Source: Roseisalinus antarcticus
GTDB lineage: Bacteria; Pseudomonadota; Alphaproteobacteria; Rhodobacterales; Rhodobacteraceae
Direction of reading: 5' to 3'
Length of the DNA: 64,000 nucleotides
Assembly (NCBI RefSeq): GCF_900172355.1
Contig: NZ_FWFZ01000010.1
Location: 62,001-126,000 of the forward strand
Within the stretch, counting starts at the first letter, position 1. Each line of letters opens with the position of its first letter. Position numbers and translations under genes: made by a program. Under the pieces are notes generated by a model, which saw nothing but the letters and a program-made list of their open reading frames with translations, was not told the DNA's origin and searched no databases. Positions 25,276-34,696 of the stretch are shown here, one piece after another.

Positions 25276-27295
25276 CTAGCCCTCGGGAAGCCTGTCCGAC
25301 GCCCAGCTTGACGCGGCCTGTGCCCGAAGCGCCTCGACGGTCTCGGCCGGAACACTGTCGGCGGTGCGGTGGCCCCCCCAGCGGCTCGTCGTGGAACAGA
25401 TAGACGCGGGACAGGAACTGCCCGAACTCCAGCGACCCTTCGCCGTGGCGTTCGCCGTTTCCGCTGGTCGAGACGATGACCCCGCCGCCCCAATCCTGGC
25501 CACTGTCGTTGTTGGGATTGTAGAAATAGACCCGCATCACGCCCGACTGGTCCTCGGCGACCCGCAGGATGGCGATCGCGTGCCAGCCGACGAAGGTCTG
25601 GTTCGGATCGGTCACGGCGATGCCGGCGGGCTGCGGATGGCTGACAGGGCGGTCACCGTTGTGATCGGGATGATAGGTGGCGAAAAACCGGCGCAGGAAG
25701 CTCTCGTATTCCGAGAGCTTGCCCGTCGTCACATCCACCGCCACGGCACAATCGCGCGAGACCCACCAGCCATGGAACTGCGGATTGATCCAGCGGTGCG
25801 GATCGCCTTCGCGCCCGACGCAGAGCCGCCCCATCTCGGCATAGACCTTGTCGAGATGTCCGACCAGCAGCACCGACACCGGGTCGGCATCGATCGGGCC
25901 GAACCCCGCCAGCCCCGCGGGCAGGTCGGCGGAATTGATCGGCGTGCCCTCGAACTGCATCAGCACCGCATCGAATTCCGACACCTGCGAGACGATATGC
26001 AGCAGGAAATCGGGCTCGATCAGCGACCACATGGCGATGGCGCGCGCCGACTGGCATGTCGGATTGGCGCCCTGGCCCACGCCAAGCGGCTGACCCAGCA
26101 CCTGCAGCACACCGGCGAGCAGATGGGTCTCGGGCGGGACGACCTCTCCGAAGCCCAGCGCGAGGCGCTCGCAGGCGCTGCCCTGCACCTGTTGCTGCAA
26201 TTGCCGCGCGAGGGCCGGAACCATGGGCCCGTGGTGCAGAACGCCACGGTCCAGCAGCATCGCCAGGCCATAGAGCGCCTGGGGCGTGGACAGGGTGACG
26301 CCCGCGCGGATCAGATCCTCGACCAGGCGCTGGTAATGACGCCAGCAATCGAGGCCGGTGGTGCCGAGGCCGAGGGTTTCGGGCACCAGCGACCTGTCGC
26401 GATATTCCAGCACGTGGCGCAGGAACGCGACGTGGTAGTCGGACACGAGGCCGGTGTCGTGCATCGCACGGGCAAAGCCCATCGCCTCGCGCGAGAGGCT
26501 GGGTTCGTCGAACCGGTCGATCCGCGCCAGATAGGCCTCGATCCCCGGATCGTCGAGCGAGGCGACCGTGGGCCCGAAGAGCGCGCTTACCAGACGTTCC
26601 GCCCCCAGACGCTCTCCGCCGGGCCCGGTGCCTTTTTCGTTCAGGGCGACGGCGATCTGGGCGATCATGTCCTTGGCCATGTTCACCTGCACCGAACGCT
26701 GTTCGAGCAGGCGCCAGATCTCCTTGACCAACACGCCAAGAACGTCGGTCAGACCGATATGCTCGGAGATGAATTTCAGGAGGTCTCGCTTGAGGGTCCA
26801 ACGCTCACCAAGGCTTCGGGCCGCCTCGTCGGACTGGCCGAAGAGGTCGCGCAGGTTGAGCGCCAGCACCTGTGTCAGGAAGTGCCGCGCGGTGTCCTGG
26901 TGCAGGTTTTCATGCCGGGCCCGGCCGGTCGCGACGGCCAGAAATCGGCACAGGCTGACCGTCTCGAGCGCCGTGAACGCCGGATCCTCGGACAACAGTG
27001 TACCGCCCGAGATCTGCGGCAGCAGCGCCCCCGGGAAATCCCAGTCGGAGCCGGAGAACAGGCCCGCGTCATCCATGGCCACCGCCCGCTCGCGGATCAC
27101 GTCGAGACCGCCCTCAAGCCGCACCAACCGGGCCACCACGTCGAGGACGGGCCGCTGATAGCGCAGCTTGGCGAAGGGCCGTGCCCGCTCGAGCCGCTCG
27201 ATGGCGACGTCGAGTGTCCCGGCCAGCCGCGCCACCTGGGCGCGACTGTCCGGTTCCGAAGGGCGACCGTCGGGGGCCGTCGATGCAAAGGTCAT
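25276..27295 (-). CDS. large uncharacterised protein with possible Cys/His/Asn catalytic triad; C-terminus frameshifted at a G7 run
   Basis: I do not recognise the family. The first 400 residues are helical. After that comes a mixed region with NPTCQSARAIAMWS (Cys414), FVGWHAIAIL (His572) and VYFYNPNNDSGQDWGGG (Asn593/Asn595). The Cys-His-Asn order and spacing recall papain/C39/transglutaminase folds (inference). As written the frame runs to 25190 with a low-complexity tail. Removing one G from the seven-base run at 25373-25379 gives instead HRTADSVPAETVEALRAQAA and a stop at 25276, which keeps normal codon use; the corrected length is 672 residues. The start overlaps the ATP-grasp stop as TGATG, so both are co-translated. 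No signal peptide. Confidence 0.6.
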
Positions 27296-28521
27296 CAGAC
27301 GTAGTAGTCCAGTTCTTCCTGCCGCTTGAGAAGGTCCCGCAGCTCGTGCGGATTCTCACCGAAGAAATAGGCCAGCCCCCAGTGGGTGCCGAAGGCCGAA
27401 CGCTTCGCGACCTTCTGCTCGCGCGGGTCCGACAGCTCGTGAAACTCCAAATACGGGTGGTTCGCCGTCTCTTCGGGCACTTCGAGCCGGCTGACCACCC
27501 GACGGCGGGGATAGACGCCGAAGCACCCGGCATGGCCCTTGGCATCCTTGACCGGCGTCGGAAAGAAGGCGTCGAGCTCTTCCTGAGTGGTCTTGGGGTC
27601 GAAGGCGACGACGAGGGCCTGGTAGCCATTGAAGCCATAGGCGCGCTCGATCAGCTCCAGCCCGTTGAAGCCCGGCGGACGATAGGCGACCTCGCCGAAG
27701 TAGAGCGTGTTGTCGCTCGTGAGGAAGTACTCGGGGTGGATGAAGCCAAACTCGATGTCGAAGGTCTCGATCAACTTCTCGATCTGCTCGGTGATCCGGG
27801 CGCGGTGCTGTTCCAGCTCGGGTGTGGCGGGCACGAAGACCGAATAGCCCAGCGTGACATATTCCGAGATGTTCAGGAACTGGATCTTGCCGTTCTTGAT
27901 CCAGGCCTCCACCGCGAATTCCCAGCCGTCGAGGTGGCTTTCCAGCAGGGCGGGAAATTCGTCGTCGGGGATGTTGTCCACATCCTCGGGGGTGCGGATC
28001 ACCCGGTGACCGGCCGTGCCCGACTTGTCGAACGCCTTGAAGTGGATCGGGTCGTTCACGTCGCCGTCCAGCTTCAGCAGCGTCTGGTTCACGCGCTTGA
28101 GAAAGCGGATCACGTCGCCGCGGTCATGCGCCTCTTCGAAGACGCCCACGCGGATGCCGCCCAGCTGGGCGCGCCGTTTCATCAGCGACTTGTCCCGGAA
28201 CAGCATCGCCTGGCCAAGCAGGCGCGGGTTCTTGAGCAGGACCGCGTTGATCGCGCCCGCCCATTCGACGGTTTCCTCGAAGATCGGAATGGCCACGTCG
28301 ACGCCCATCTCTTCAAGCTGGTGGGCCAGCTCGTAGGAGCGTTCGTTCAGACGGTCGAAATCCCAGGGAACGAACGGAATGTCGTTCTGCTTGCAATAAT
28401 CCTCGGCCCAGGGCGGCGCCACGACGACATAGCGGCGATCGAACCGGTCGATCGCGTCGATGGCGTTGAGGCTCCAGCCCAGAATGGCGATATAGCCCTT
28501 TTCAGGATTCTTGTTGGTCAT
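27295..28521 (-). CDS. ATP-grasp domain carboxylate-amine/thiol ligase-like protein
   Basis: 408 residues from the ATG at 28521 (MTNKNPEKGYIAILGWSLNA), preceded by AGGAAG. The N-terminal pre-ATP-grasp subdomain (residues 8-100) is followed by RDKSLMKRRAQLGGIRV, a central ATP-binding half (HFKAFDKSGTAGHRVIRTPE) and the magnesium-binding end FGFIHPEYFL with YFGEVAYRPPGFNGLEL, the usual Glu/Asn-type ligand site of ATP-grasp ligases. Such enzymes activate a carboxylate as acyl phosphate and join it to an amine or thiol. Its direct coupling to a protein with a possible cysteine-protease-like triad suggests that the two make and process a peptide or amide (inference). The 603-bp gap upstream (28522-29124) holds no supported gene. 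Confidence 0.8.
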   Translation of the reverse strand: MTNKNPEKGYIAILGWSLNAIDAIDRFDRRYVVVAPPWAEDYCKQNDIPFVPWDFDRLNERSYELAHQLEEMGVDVAIPIFEETVEWAGAINAVLLKNPRLLGQAMLFRDKSLMKRRAQLGGIRVGVFEEAHDRGDVIRFLKRVNQTLLKLDGDVNDPIHFKAFDKSGTAGHRVIRTPEDVDNIPDDEFPALLESHLDGWEFAVEAWIKNGKIQFLNISEYVTLGYSVFVPATPELEQHRARITEQIEKLIETFDIEFGFIHPEYFLTSDNTLYFGEVAYRPPGFNGLELIERAYGFNGYQALVVAFDPKTTQEELDAFFPTPVKDAKGHAGCFGVYPRRRVVSRLEVPEETANHPYLEFHELSDPREQKVAKRSAFGTHWGLAYFFGENPHELRDLLKRQEELDYYV

Positions 28522-29124
28522 TTGTTCTTCCTTTTGTTCTTCCTTTTTCGTCGGCAAAGATCAACGGGTCATTGATAGCCCCGTCCACTCGCGGATCTCT
28601 GCAAGGTCCTGCATCAGGATGCGGTGATAGTCCGGATTTGAACGGGCCTGATCTCACATATCGTCCCGGATTGAAAGGGAGAGCCCCCGGCGCGGCCCCG
28701 GACGAGGTGTCTCCAGCGGCGACGGACCCCGCCATACAGGGCCGGATCCGCGCAGGCGGCTCCGCCGGACGGGAGCGTCTTTCGCACTCGGCCCGGGCGC
28801 AGGCCGCGCATCATCGATTCGGCCCTCCGGCGCCCTGCGGCGCCGATGGGAAAACTGGCAGCCGGCCGAATTTCAGGCAGATCTCGCCGCGCAGAGGGCC
28901 GGGTCCGGGCGCGCACGCGCGAATTCGGGGGGCAGGTGCGCGAAAGTGGCCTGATCCGGTTGCAGGCCCCCGCGCCGGCAGGGGCACCGGGCGCGTCCTC
29001 GTTGCACATTTTCTTCGGGACAGTTACGGCATTGCGACCACGAACCGGCGATCCCGCGCCTTTGCAGGGCGCCCGATCAGCCCCCCCTCATTCCGCGGCA
29101 CCGGCCCCGGCGAAAGGATCCCAG

Positions 29125-29901
29125 ATGCGCATCTCGATCGAGGTCACGATGACTTATCGTTTCCCCGAACCGAACACGGTCTTCTTCGCCATCGAGGCGG
29201 CCGATTATGATGGCCAGACGATCGAACAGCAGCGGATGATGCTGGGCGAGGCGACGGTCGACCGGATCGCCGGCGACTCGGGCGTGGGTCAGCGGATCTG
29301 GGCGCGTGTGCCGGGCAATGACATGGAATTGTATTACACCGCGACGATCGACGTCACGCGCCCGGCGATCCCGCTGGTCGGGCTGGAGGCAATGCCGCTG
29401 CACAGGCTCCCCGCCGAGGTGGTCCCCTATCTGCGGCCGTCGCGCTATTGCCAGTCCGACAAGTTCATCGCCTTCGTCAACAAGCGGTTCGGCCATCTGC
29501 AGGGGGGCGCCAAGATCGCCGCCATGCGCGACTGGATCGAGGCGGAACTGTCCTATGTGCCCGGCAGCTCGGATGCCGACACCAACGTGCTTGAAACATT
29601 CGCCGGGCGGCAAGGCGTCTGCCGCGACTACGCCCATCTGTTCTGCACCATGGCCCGGGCCGCGCAGATCCCGGCCCGCGCGGTCGCAGCCTACGGGGCG
29701 GACGTGGTGCCGCCGGATTTCCACGCGGTGGCCGAGGTCTGGCTCGGCGATGCCTGGCACCTGGTCGACCCGACCGGCATGTGCCAGGCGGACGGGCTGG
29801 CCGTGGTCGCGGTCGGGCGCGACGCCTATGACATCGCCTTCATGGAGTCCCAGGCGCCGGCGGAGCTCATCACCCAGATCGTCAACGTCGCGCGGGTCTG
29901 A
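29125..29901 (+). CDS. transglutaminase-like cysteine protease family protein
   Basis: 258 residues from the ATG at 29125, where homology begins. An N-terminal beta region (MRISIEVTMTYRFPEPNTVF) typical of bacterial transglutaminase-like proteins precedes the catalytic core. GRQGVCRDYAHLFCTMARA gives Cys166, DFHAVAEVWLGDAWHLVD gives His200, and DPTGM gives Asp215, so the triad is intact. Family members are usually peptidases or peptide-bond-modifying enzymes acting in the cytoplasm. It is divergent from the ATP-grasp/triad gene pair, so three amide-bond genes sit together. It converges with the CoA-transferase gene across a hairpin. Confidence 0.85.
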   Translation: MRISIEVTMTYRFPEPNTVFFAIEAADYDGQTIEQQRMMLGEATVDRIAGDSGVGQRIWARVPGNDMELYYTATIDVTRPAIPLVGLEAMPLHRLPAEVVPYLRPSRYCQSDKFIAFVNKRFGHLQGGAKIAAMRDWIEAELSYVPGSSDADTNVLETFAGRQGVCRDYAHLFCTMARAAQIPARAVAAYGADVVPPDFHAVAEVWLGDAWHLVDPTGMCQADGLAVVAVGRDAYDIAFMESQAPAELITQIVNVARV

Positions 29902-29903
29902 TC

Positions 29904-29934
29904 GGGCGGGGGCGACAGGCGGCCGGCCCCGCCC
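29904..29934. terminator. GC hairpin between convergent genes
   Basis: GGGCGGGG (29904-29911) pairs perfectly with CCCCGCCC (29927-29934) between the stops of the transglutaminase-like and CoA-transferase genes. It may act in both directions. There is no long T-run on either side. Confidence 0.5.
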
Positions 29935-31877
29935 TACCCTGCCCCGTCGTCGCGCGTCCGGGCGAGGAAGGCCTTGGCTTCGTCCACCGTCTCGAAGACA
30001 TGCGAGCCCACGTCGCGCCGCAGCACATCCCCGATCTTGACCCGCATGAAGGCGGAGTTTGAAAACCGGGTGACCGTGCCGTAATAGCCGTCTTCCAGGT
30101 CCCGGACCATGGCGGCATAGGCCGTGGCGATCTCCGGGTCGATCTGCGCGTCGTCGTAGTTCACGATCACGTCGACCCGGTTGCCCTGCGCCCGGCAGAC
30201 CTGCTCGATCCGGGCGCGGATGCGGGCCACGTCCTGCTCGCGGCGCACGCGGAGTTTCTCGAAGTTGATGAACAGGGTCCGGCCGTCCGGGTCCATCGCG
30301 ATGCGGTCTTCGATGCCGAGGGCCAGCAGGTCGGACCGCAGCCCCATGGGCGGGTCGGCAAAGATGCGGGCATCCATGAGTTTGGGGCTGTCCAGGATCG
30401 GCGCGAAATCCATCTGGCCCAGGATGTCGCGGTCGATATCGACCCCCGGCGCCACCTCGACCAGGTGCAGCCCGTCGCGCTCCAGCGCCAGGACACAGCG
30501 CTCGGTCACGTAGATCACCTTGCGGCCCTGCTCTGCCGCCCGCGCACCGGCAAACGTGGTCTGTTCCACCTGCCGGACGAACTTGCGCACCGCACCCTCG
30601 CGCCGGATCACCAGTGCGCCGTCCTCGACCGACGTCTCCAGCCCGCCCGAGGTGAAGGTGCCGGTGAAGACCAGCGCCCGCGCGTTCTGGCTGATGTTGA
30701 TGAACCCGCCCGAGCCCGCCAGCCGCGCCCCGAACCGCGAGACATTGACCGACCCGGCGCTGTCGGCCTCGGCCATGCCGAGAATGGCCAGATCCAGCCC
30801 GCCGCCGTCGTAGAAGTCGAACTGCAGGTTCTGCGCGATGATCGCGTCGGTGTTGACCGCCGCCCCGAAATCGAGGCCCGACGCCGGGCGCCCGCCGATC
30901 ACGCCGGGCTCGGTCGTCAGGGTCAGATAGTCCAGAAGCCGCTCTTCGCCGGCGACCGCGGCGACCCCCTCGGGCATGCCGATGCCGAGGTTGACGACGC
31001 CGTTGACCGGCAGCTCGAAGGCCGCCCGGCGGGCGATGATCTTGCGCAGGGTCAGCTCTCCGGCCGGCATCTCGTCGGTCTGGACGCGGAACGCGCCGGT
31101 GAAGGCGTGGGAGAAGGGCGTGGCGAAGGTCTGGACGTGATCGCCGGGCTCGGCGACGACGACGGCATCGACGAAGCCGCCGGGGATCTGAACCTCGCGC
31201 GGGTGCAGGGTGCCGGGGGCCGCGATCCGCTCCACCTGCACGATGACCAGGCCGCCGGAGTTCTTGACCGCCATCGCCTGGCTGAGGTTGTCGAGCGTCA
31301 GCGCCTCGTTCTCGAGGGTGACGTTGCCCTTGGGGTCCGCGGTGGTGCCGCGCAGCAGGGCCACGTCGATCCGCGGGGCGGGATAAAAGAGGTATTCCCT
31401 GCCCCCCAGCTCGATCAGCTCGACCACCGGGTCGGTCGAGACGGCGTTGATCCGCCCCCCGTCCTGCCGCGGATCGACGAAGGTCTCGAGGCCGACGCGG
31501 GTGACGAGGCCGGGCCGCCCGGCCGCGATCTCGCGGAACTGCTGGCTGATGACGCCCTGCGGCAGGTTGTAGGCCTTCATCCGCCCCTCGACGGCGAGGC
31601 GGGCCATTTTCGGGATCAGCCCCCAGTGGCCCCCGATGGCTTCGGCGACAAGCCCGTCGTGGCCCAGGCAGTTCAACCCGCGGTCCTTGCCGTCGCCCTG
31701 CCCCGCGGCGAAGAACAGCTTGATCCCGCGCGGGGTGCCGGTGTCCAGGAAACGGGTCTCGAGCGCCTTCAGCAGCGCCTCGGGCACGCCGATGCCGACG
31801 AAGCCGGAGGTGGTGATGCGGTCGCCGTCGCGGATCAGGCCGATGGCGTCTTCAACTGCCGTTATCTTGTCGCTCAC
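29934..31877 (-). CDS. fused acyl-CoA:acetate/3-ketoacid CoA-transferase
   Basis: 647 residues from the GTG at 31877, preferred over an ATG at 31901 because GAGGAG stands 8 bp before it. The alpha half starts ITAVEDAIGLIRDGDRITTS and contains the GxGxxG-like FFAAGQGDGKDRGL. The beta half holds NGVVNLGIGMPEGVAAVAG and the catalytic LTLTTEPGVIGG (Glu323). A C-terminal extension of about 110 residues (FEKLRVRREQDVARIRARIE onward) is common in this proteobacterial form. It exchanges CoA between an acyl-CoA and acetate or a short organic acid. It is the last gene of the unit that starts at dddC, and overlaps the hydrolase stop by 26 bp. It could recycle CoA from 3-hydroxypropionyl-CoA (inference). 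Confidence 0.85.
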   Translation of the reverse strand: MSDKITAVEDAIGLIRDGDRITTSGFVGIGVPEALLKALETRFLDTGTPRGIKLFFAAGQGDGKDRGLNCLGHDGLVAEAIGGHWGLIPKMARLAVEGRMKAYNLPQGVISQQFREIAAGRPGLVTRVGLETFVDPRQDGGRINAVSTDPVVELIELGGREYLFYPAPRIDVALLRGTTADPKGNVTLENEALTLDNLSQAMAVKNSGGLVIVQVERIAAPGTLHPREVQIPGGFVDAVVVAEPGDHVQTFATPFSHAFTGAFRVQTDEMPAGELTLRKIIARRAAFELPVNGVVNLGIGMPEGVAAVAGEERLLDYLTLTTEPGVIGGRPASGLDFGAAVNTDAIIAQNLQFDFYDGGGLDLAILGMAEADSAGSVNVSRFGARLAGSGGFINISQNARALVFTGTFTSGGLETSVEDGALVIRREGAVRKFVRQVEQTTFAGARAAEQGRKVIYVTERCVLALERDGLHLVEVAPGVDIDRDILGQMDFAPILDSPKLMDARIFADPPMGLRSDLLALGIEDRIAMDPDGRTLFINFEKLRVRREQDVARIRARIEQVCRAQGNRVDVIVNYDDAQIDPEIATAYAAMVRDLEDGYYGTVTRFSNSAFMRVKIGDVLRRDVGSHVFETVDEAKAFLARTRDDGAG

Positions 31878-32829
31878 GTCCCGGCTCCTCTTCTGTCGCA
31901 TCCAGCCAGGACAGGATCGGGTCGATCTGTGCGGCGGTGTTGAGCGTCGGCGTGTGGCCCACGCCGTCGAATTCGATGACGCTGGCGCCGGGCTGCTCGG
32001 CCACCATCCGGGCCAGAAGCTCCGGCGTGAGAAAGTCGGAGTTCGTGCCGCGCAGGATCAGGATCGGGCATTTGATCCGTTTCCAGTAGGTCCAGAAGTT
32101 GAAGCGGACCAGCAGCCAGTATTGGCGAAAGTTCTCGCCGATGCCGGGGTCGAAATGCGGCGCATAGGACCCGTCGTCTTCGCGGTAGACGCTGGTATGG
32201 GCCATGTGGCGCCAATCGTCGTCGGTCATCGGGCCGAAACCGGCGTAGATCTCGCGCAGGTGGGCCTCGGTCGCGGCGTAGTCCGCCAGCCGGATCGGCC
32301 CGGCGAGGTAGCCGGCCACCCGGCGCAGCGCGGGCATCGGCACCTCGGGGGCCACGTCGTTGATCACCAGCCTGCGGATCGGAGAATTCGGCAGGCCCGC
32401 CATGACGATCCCGCAGAGCCCGCCGAGCGAGGTGCCGATCCAGTCGACCTCGGAACAGCCCGCGGCGGCCAGCACCGCGGTCAGGTCGCAATTATACTGG
32501 GGCACGTGGTAATCGTCGGGATCGGGCAGCCAGTCGCTTGCGCCCCGGCCCACAAGATCGGGGCAGACGATCTTGCGACGACCCGCCAGCGCCCGGGCCA
32601 GCGGGTCGAAATCGCCGCCGTGCCGGGTCAGCCCGTGGACGCAGAACAGCGGCCTGACATCGTCCGGTTTTCCCCAGACATGGTAGGCGATCATGTGAAA
32701 GCCCTTGGGGTTGATCGCGCGGACGTAGGTCAAGCTGTCCTCGGTCCGCCGGAACTCGTCCAGCGACCAGTTGGGCGCGGCGCGGCCGCCCCCGCCGGGC
32801 CGCGCCGGTCGAGGCGCGTTCACGGTCAT
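31852..32829 (-). CDS. alpha/beta hydrolase
   Basis: 325 residues from the ATG at 32829, which overlaps the phaC stop as ATGA. The fold is canonical: PLFCVHGLTRHGGDFDPLAR (oxyanion region), nucleophile elbow WIGTSLGGLCG with the catalytic Ser, the acid in LILRGTNSDFLTPELLARM and the His in FDGVGHTPTL. No signal peptide. Proteins of this family next to phaC are often esterases or depolymerase-like enzymes, so it may release hydroxy acids or act on acyl-CoA or ester intermediates (inference). It shares 26 bp with the downstream CoA-transferase start, so all three genes appear co-translated. Confidence 0.85.
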   Translation of the reverse strand: MTVNAPRPARPGGGGRAAPNWSLDEFRRTEDSLTYVRAINPKGFHMIAYHVWGKPDDVRPLFCVHGLTRHGGDFDPLARALAGRRKIVCPDLVGRGASDWLPDPDDYHVPQYNCDLTAVLAAAGCSEVDWIGTSLGGLCGIVMAGLPNSPIRRLVINDVAPEVPMPALRRVAGYLAGPIRLADYAATEAHLREIYAGFGPMTDDDWRHMAHTSVYREDDGSYAPHFDPGIGENFRQYWLLVRFNFWTYWKRIKCPILILRGTNSDFLTPELLARMVAEQPGASVIEFDGVGHTPTLNTAAQIDPILSWLDATEEEPGRERQDNGS

Positions 32830-34625
32830 CGGACCTGCACGTATCGCCCCGGCGCGGGCTCGATGACGCCATGCTTGCGCGATCCGATCCCGGGCGGGGC
32901 CACCTTTTCGCCGGGGTTCTGCGTCGCCAGCCAGTCGTTCCAATGCGGCCACCAGGAGCCGGCGTGCTGCTCTGCCCCGGCGTGCCAAGCCGGTGCGTCC
33001 GGGCCGGTCAAGGCGTTGGTCCGGTAGCCGTATTTCACCTTGGTCGGCGGATTGACCACACCGGCGTTATGGCCCGAGCCGCCCAGCACGAAGGTCTTGT
33101 CGCCCCCGAAATGCTGCGCCCCGGCGAAGGTCGAGGCCCAGGGGCAGATGTGATCCTCTTCGGCGGACATGAAGTAGAGCGGCACGTCGACCCGGCCGAG
33201 GTCGAGCGCGACGCCACCGATCTCCACCGCGCCGGGTTCCCGCAGGAGGTTCCGGTTGTAATAGGTCTCGAGATACCAAAGGATCATCCGGGCCGGCAGC
33301 CGGGTCGAATCCTGGAACCAGTAGACCATGTCGAAGGGCAATTGCTCCTTGGCCAGCAGGTAGTTGTTGACCACGTGCCCCCAGATCAGGTCGTTGGCCC
33401 GCATCAGCGAAAAGACCGACGACATCTCCTCGCCCGAATGGTAACCGCGCGTCTCGACCGCGCGCCGAAGGGTGGCCAGCTGCGCGTCGTCGATGAACAC
33501 GCCGAGGTCGCCGGATTCTTCGAAATCGGTCATGCAGGCCATCAGCGTGGCGGAATGGACCGGGCGTTCGCCCCGGGCAGCCAGATAGGCGAGCATCGTC
33601 GCGACCAGCGTGCCGCCAATGCAGTAGCCGGCGACGTTCACGTCCCTGGCGCCGGTGATCTGGCGCATCACCTCGATAGCCTCCAGCGGGCCTTCGAACA
33701 TGTAGTCGTCGAACCCCTTCTGCGCGAGCTCCGGCCCCGGATTGACCCAGGAGATCAGGAACACCGTGTGGCCCTGATCGACCAGCCATTTCACCATGCT
33801 CTTGTCGGGCGTCAGGTCCAGCGCGTAGTACTTGTTGATCCAGGGCGGCACGATCAGCAGCGGGCGGGCGTGCACGGTATCGGTGCCGGGCGCGTACTGG
33901 ATCAGCTGCATGAGGTCGTTCTCGAAGACCACGGAGCCTTGCGTCGTCGCGAGGTTGCGGCCGACCTCGAAGGCGTCGGGATCGGTCATGGTGATCTTCA
34001 GCCGCCCCTGCCCGCGTTCGAGGTCGCGCAACAGGTTGGAGAACCCCTCGACAAGGTTCTGGCCGCCGGTCTCCCGCGCCTTCTCGATGACCTCGGGGTT
34101 GGAATGGGCGAAATTCGTCGGCGACAGCGCCTCGATCGACCGCCGGGTGTAGAAGCTGACGATCTTGCGGGTGTGCGGGTCCATGTCGTTGGGCTGATCC
34201 GCCAGCGCCTGGGCATAATCCGCGTAGATCAGGTAGGCCTGCTTGAGGTGGTCGAACACCGCCTCCTCGCTCCAGGCCTCGTTGCGGAACCGGCCGTCGC
34301 CCCTGGCCGGAACCGCGACGGGCTCGGGTCTTTCGCCGCCGCCAAGACGGGCGGTGCCGGCCTGGAACAGGCGGCCCATCCGCTCCCAATAGGCGGTGTT
34401 GGCCTTCATCAGCGCCTGCGGATCGCGCATCAGCGTGAGGTTCCAGTCCCAAAGGGCGCGCGAGACCGCGGCGGGGTCGAAGCCGGGCGGCACGTCGCCC
34501 TTCTGCTGGCGGTCCATGAAGGCCTGAAAGATCGCCTGCGTGCGCTGAGCCACGTCCGCCGCCTGGCGGGCGGCCTCGGCGGGATCGAGAGGCGTGTCCG
34601 CCGTGGTCTTGTGCTTGTCGGCCAT
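32826..34625 (-). CDS. phaC: class I polyhydroxyalkanoate synthase
   Basis: 599 residues from the ATG at 34625 (MADKHKTTAD), with AAAGGA upstream. This is the usual length of class I PhaC. The N-terminal domain (residues about 75-190) is followed by the alpha/beta core. The lipase-box-like GYCIGG holds the nucleophile Cys335, and the acid lies in SAEEDHICPWASTF and the His in GGSGHNAGVVNPP. PPWINKYYALDL and NPGPELAQKGFDDYM are further PhaC blocks. The enzyme polymerises 3-hydroxyacyl-CoA into storage polyester on granules. No phaA, phaB, phasin or phaR is adjacent. Its place 71 bp behind dddD on the same strand is unusual and suggests that 3-hydroxypropionyl-CoA could be a monomer (inference). 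Confidence 0.92.
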   Translation of the reverse strand: MADKHKTTADTPLDPAEAARQAADVAQRTQAIFQAFMDRQQKGDVPPGFDPAAVSRALWDWNLTLMRDPQALMKANTAYWERMGRLFQAGTARLGGGERPEPVAVPARGDGRFRNEAWSEEAVFDHLKQAYLIYADYAQALADQPNDMDPHTRKIVSFYTRRSIEALSPTNFAHSNPEVIEKARETGGQNLVEGFSNLLRDLERGQGRLKITMTDPDAFEVGRNLATTQGSVVFENDLMQLIQYAPGTDTVHARPLLIVPPWINKYYALDLTPDKSMVKWLVDQGHTVFLISWVNPGPELAQKGFDDYMFEGPLEAIEVMRQITGARDVNVAGYCIGGTLVATMLAYLAARGERPVHSATLMACMTDFEESGDLGVFIDDAQLATLRRAVETRGYHSGEEMSSVFSLMRANDLIWGHVVNNYLLAKEQLPFDMVYWFQDSTRLPARMILWYLETYYNRNLLREPGAVEIGGVALDLGRVDVPLYFMSAEEDHICPWASTFAGAQHFGGDKTFVLGGSGHNAGVVNPPTKVKYGYRTNALTGPDAPAWHAGAEQHAGSWWPHWNDWLATQNPGEKVAPPGIGSRKHGVIEPAPGRYVQVR

Positions 34626-34696
34626 CGCGGCTTTTCCTTTCACCGTTCGCCGGCGCGGCGTGTTTGCCGCACCGGCATTCCGGGGTTTCTGGGGGG

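Noticed and set aside
28629-28660. Stretch resembling a tRNA T-arm on the minus strand (GGATTTGAAC)
   Set aside because: The T-stem pairs at only about three of five positions and no acceptor, D or anticodon arm can be laid out around it.
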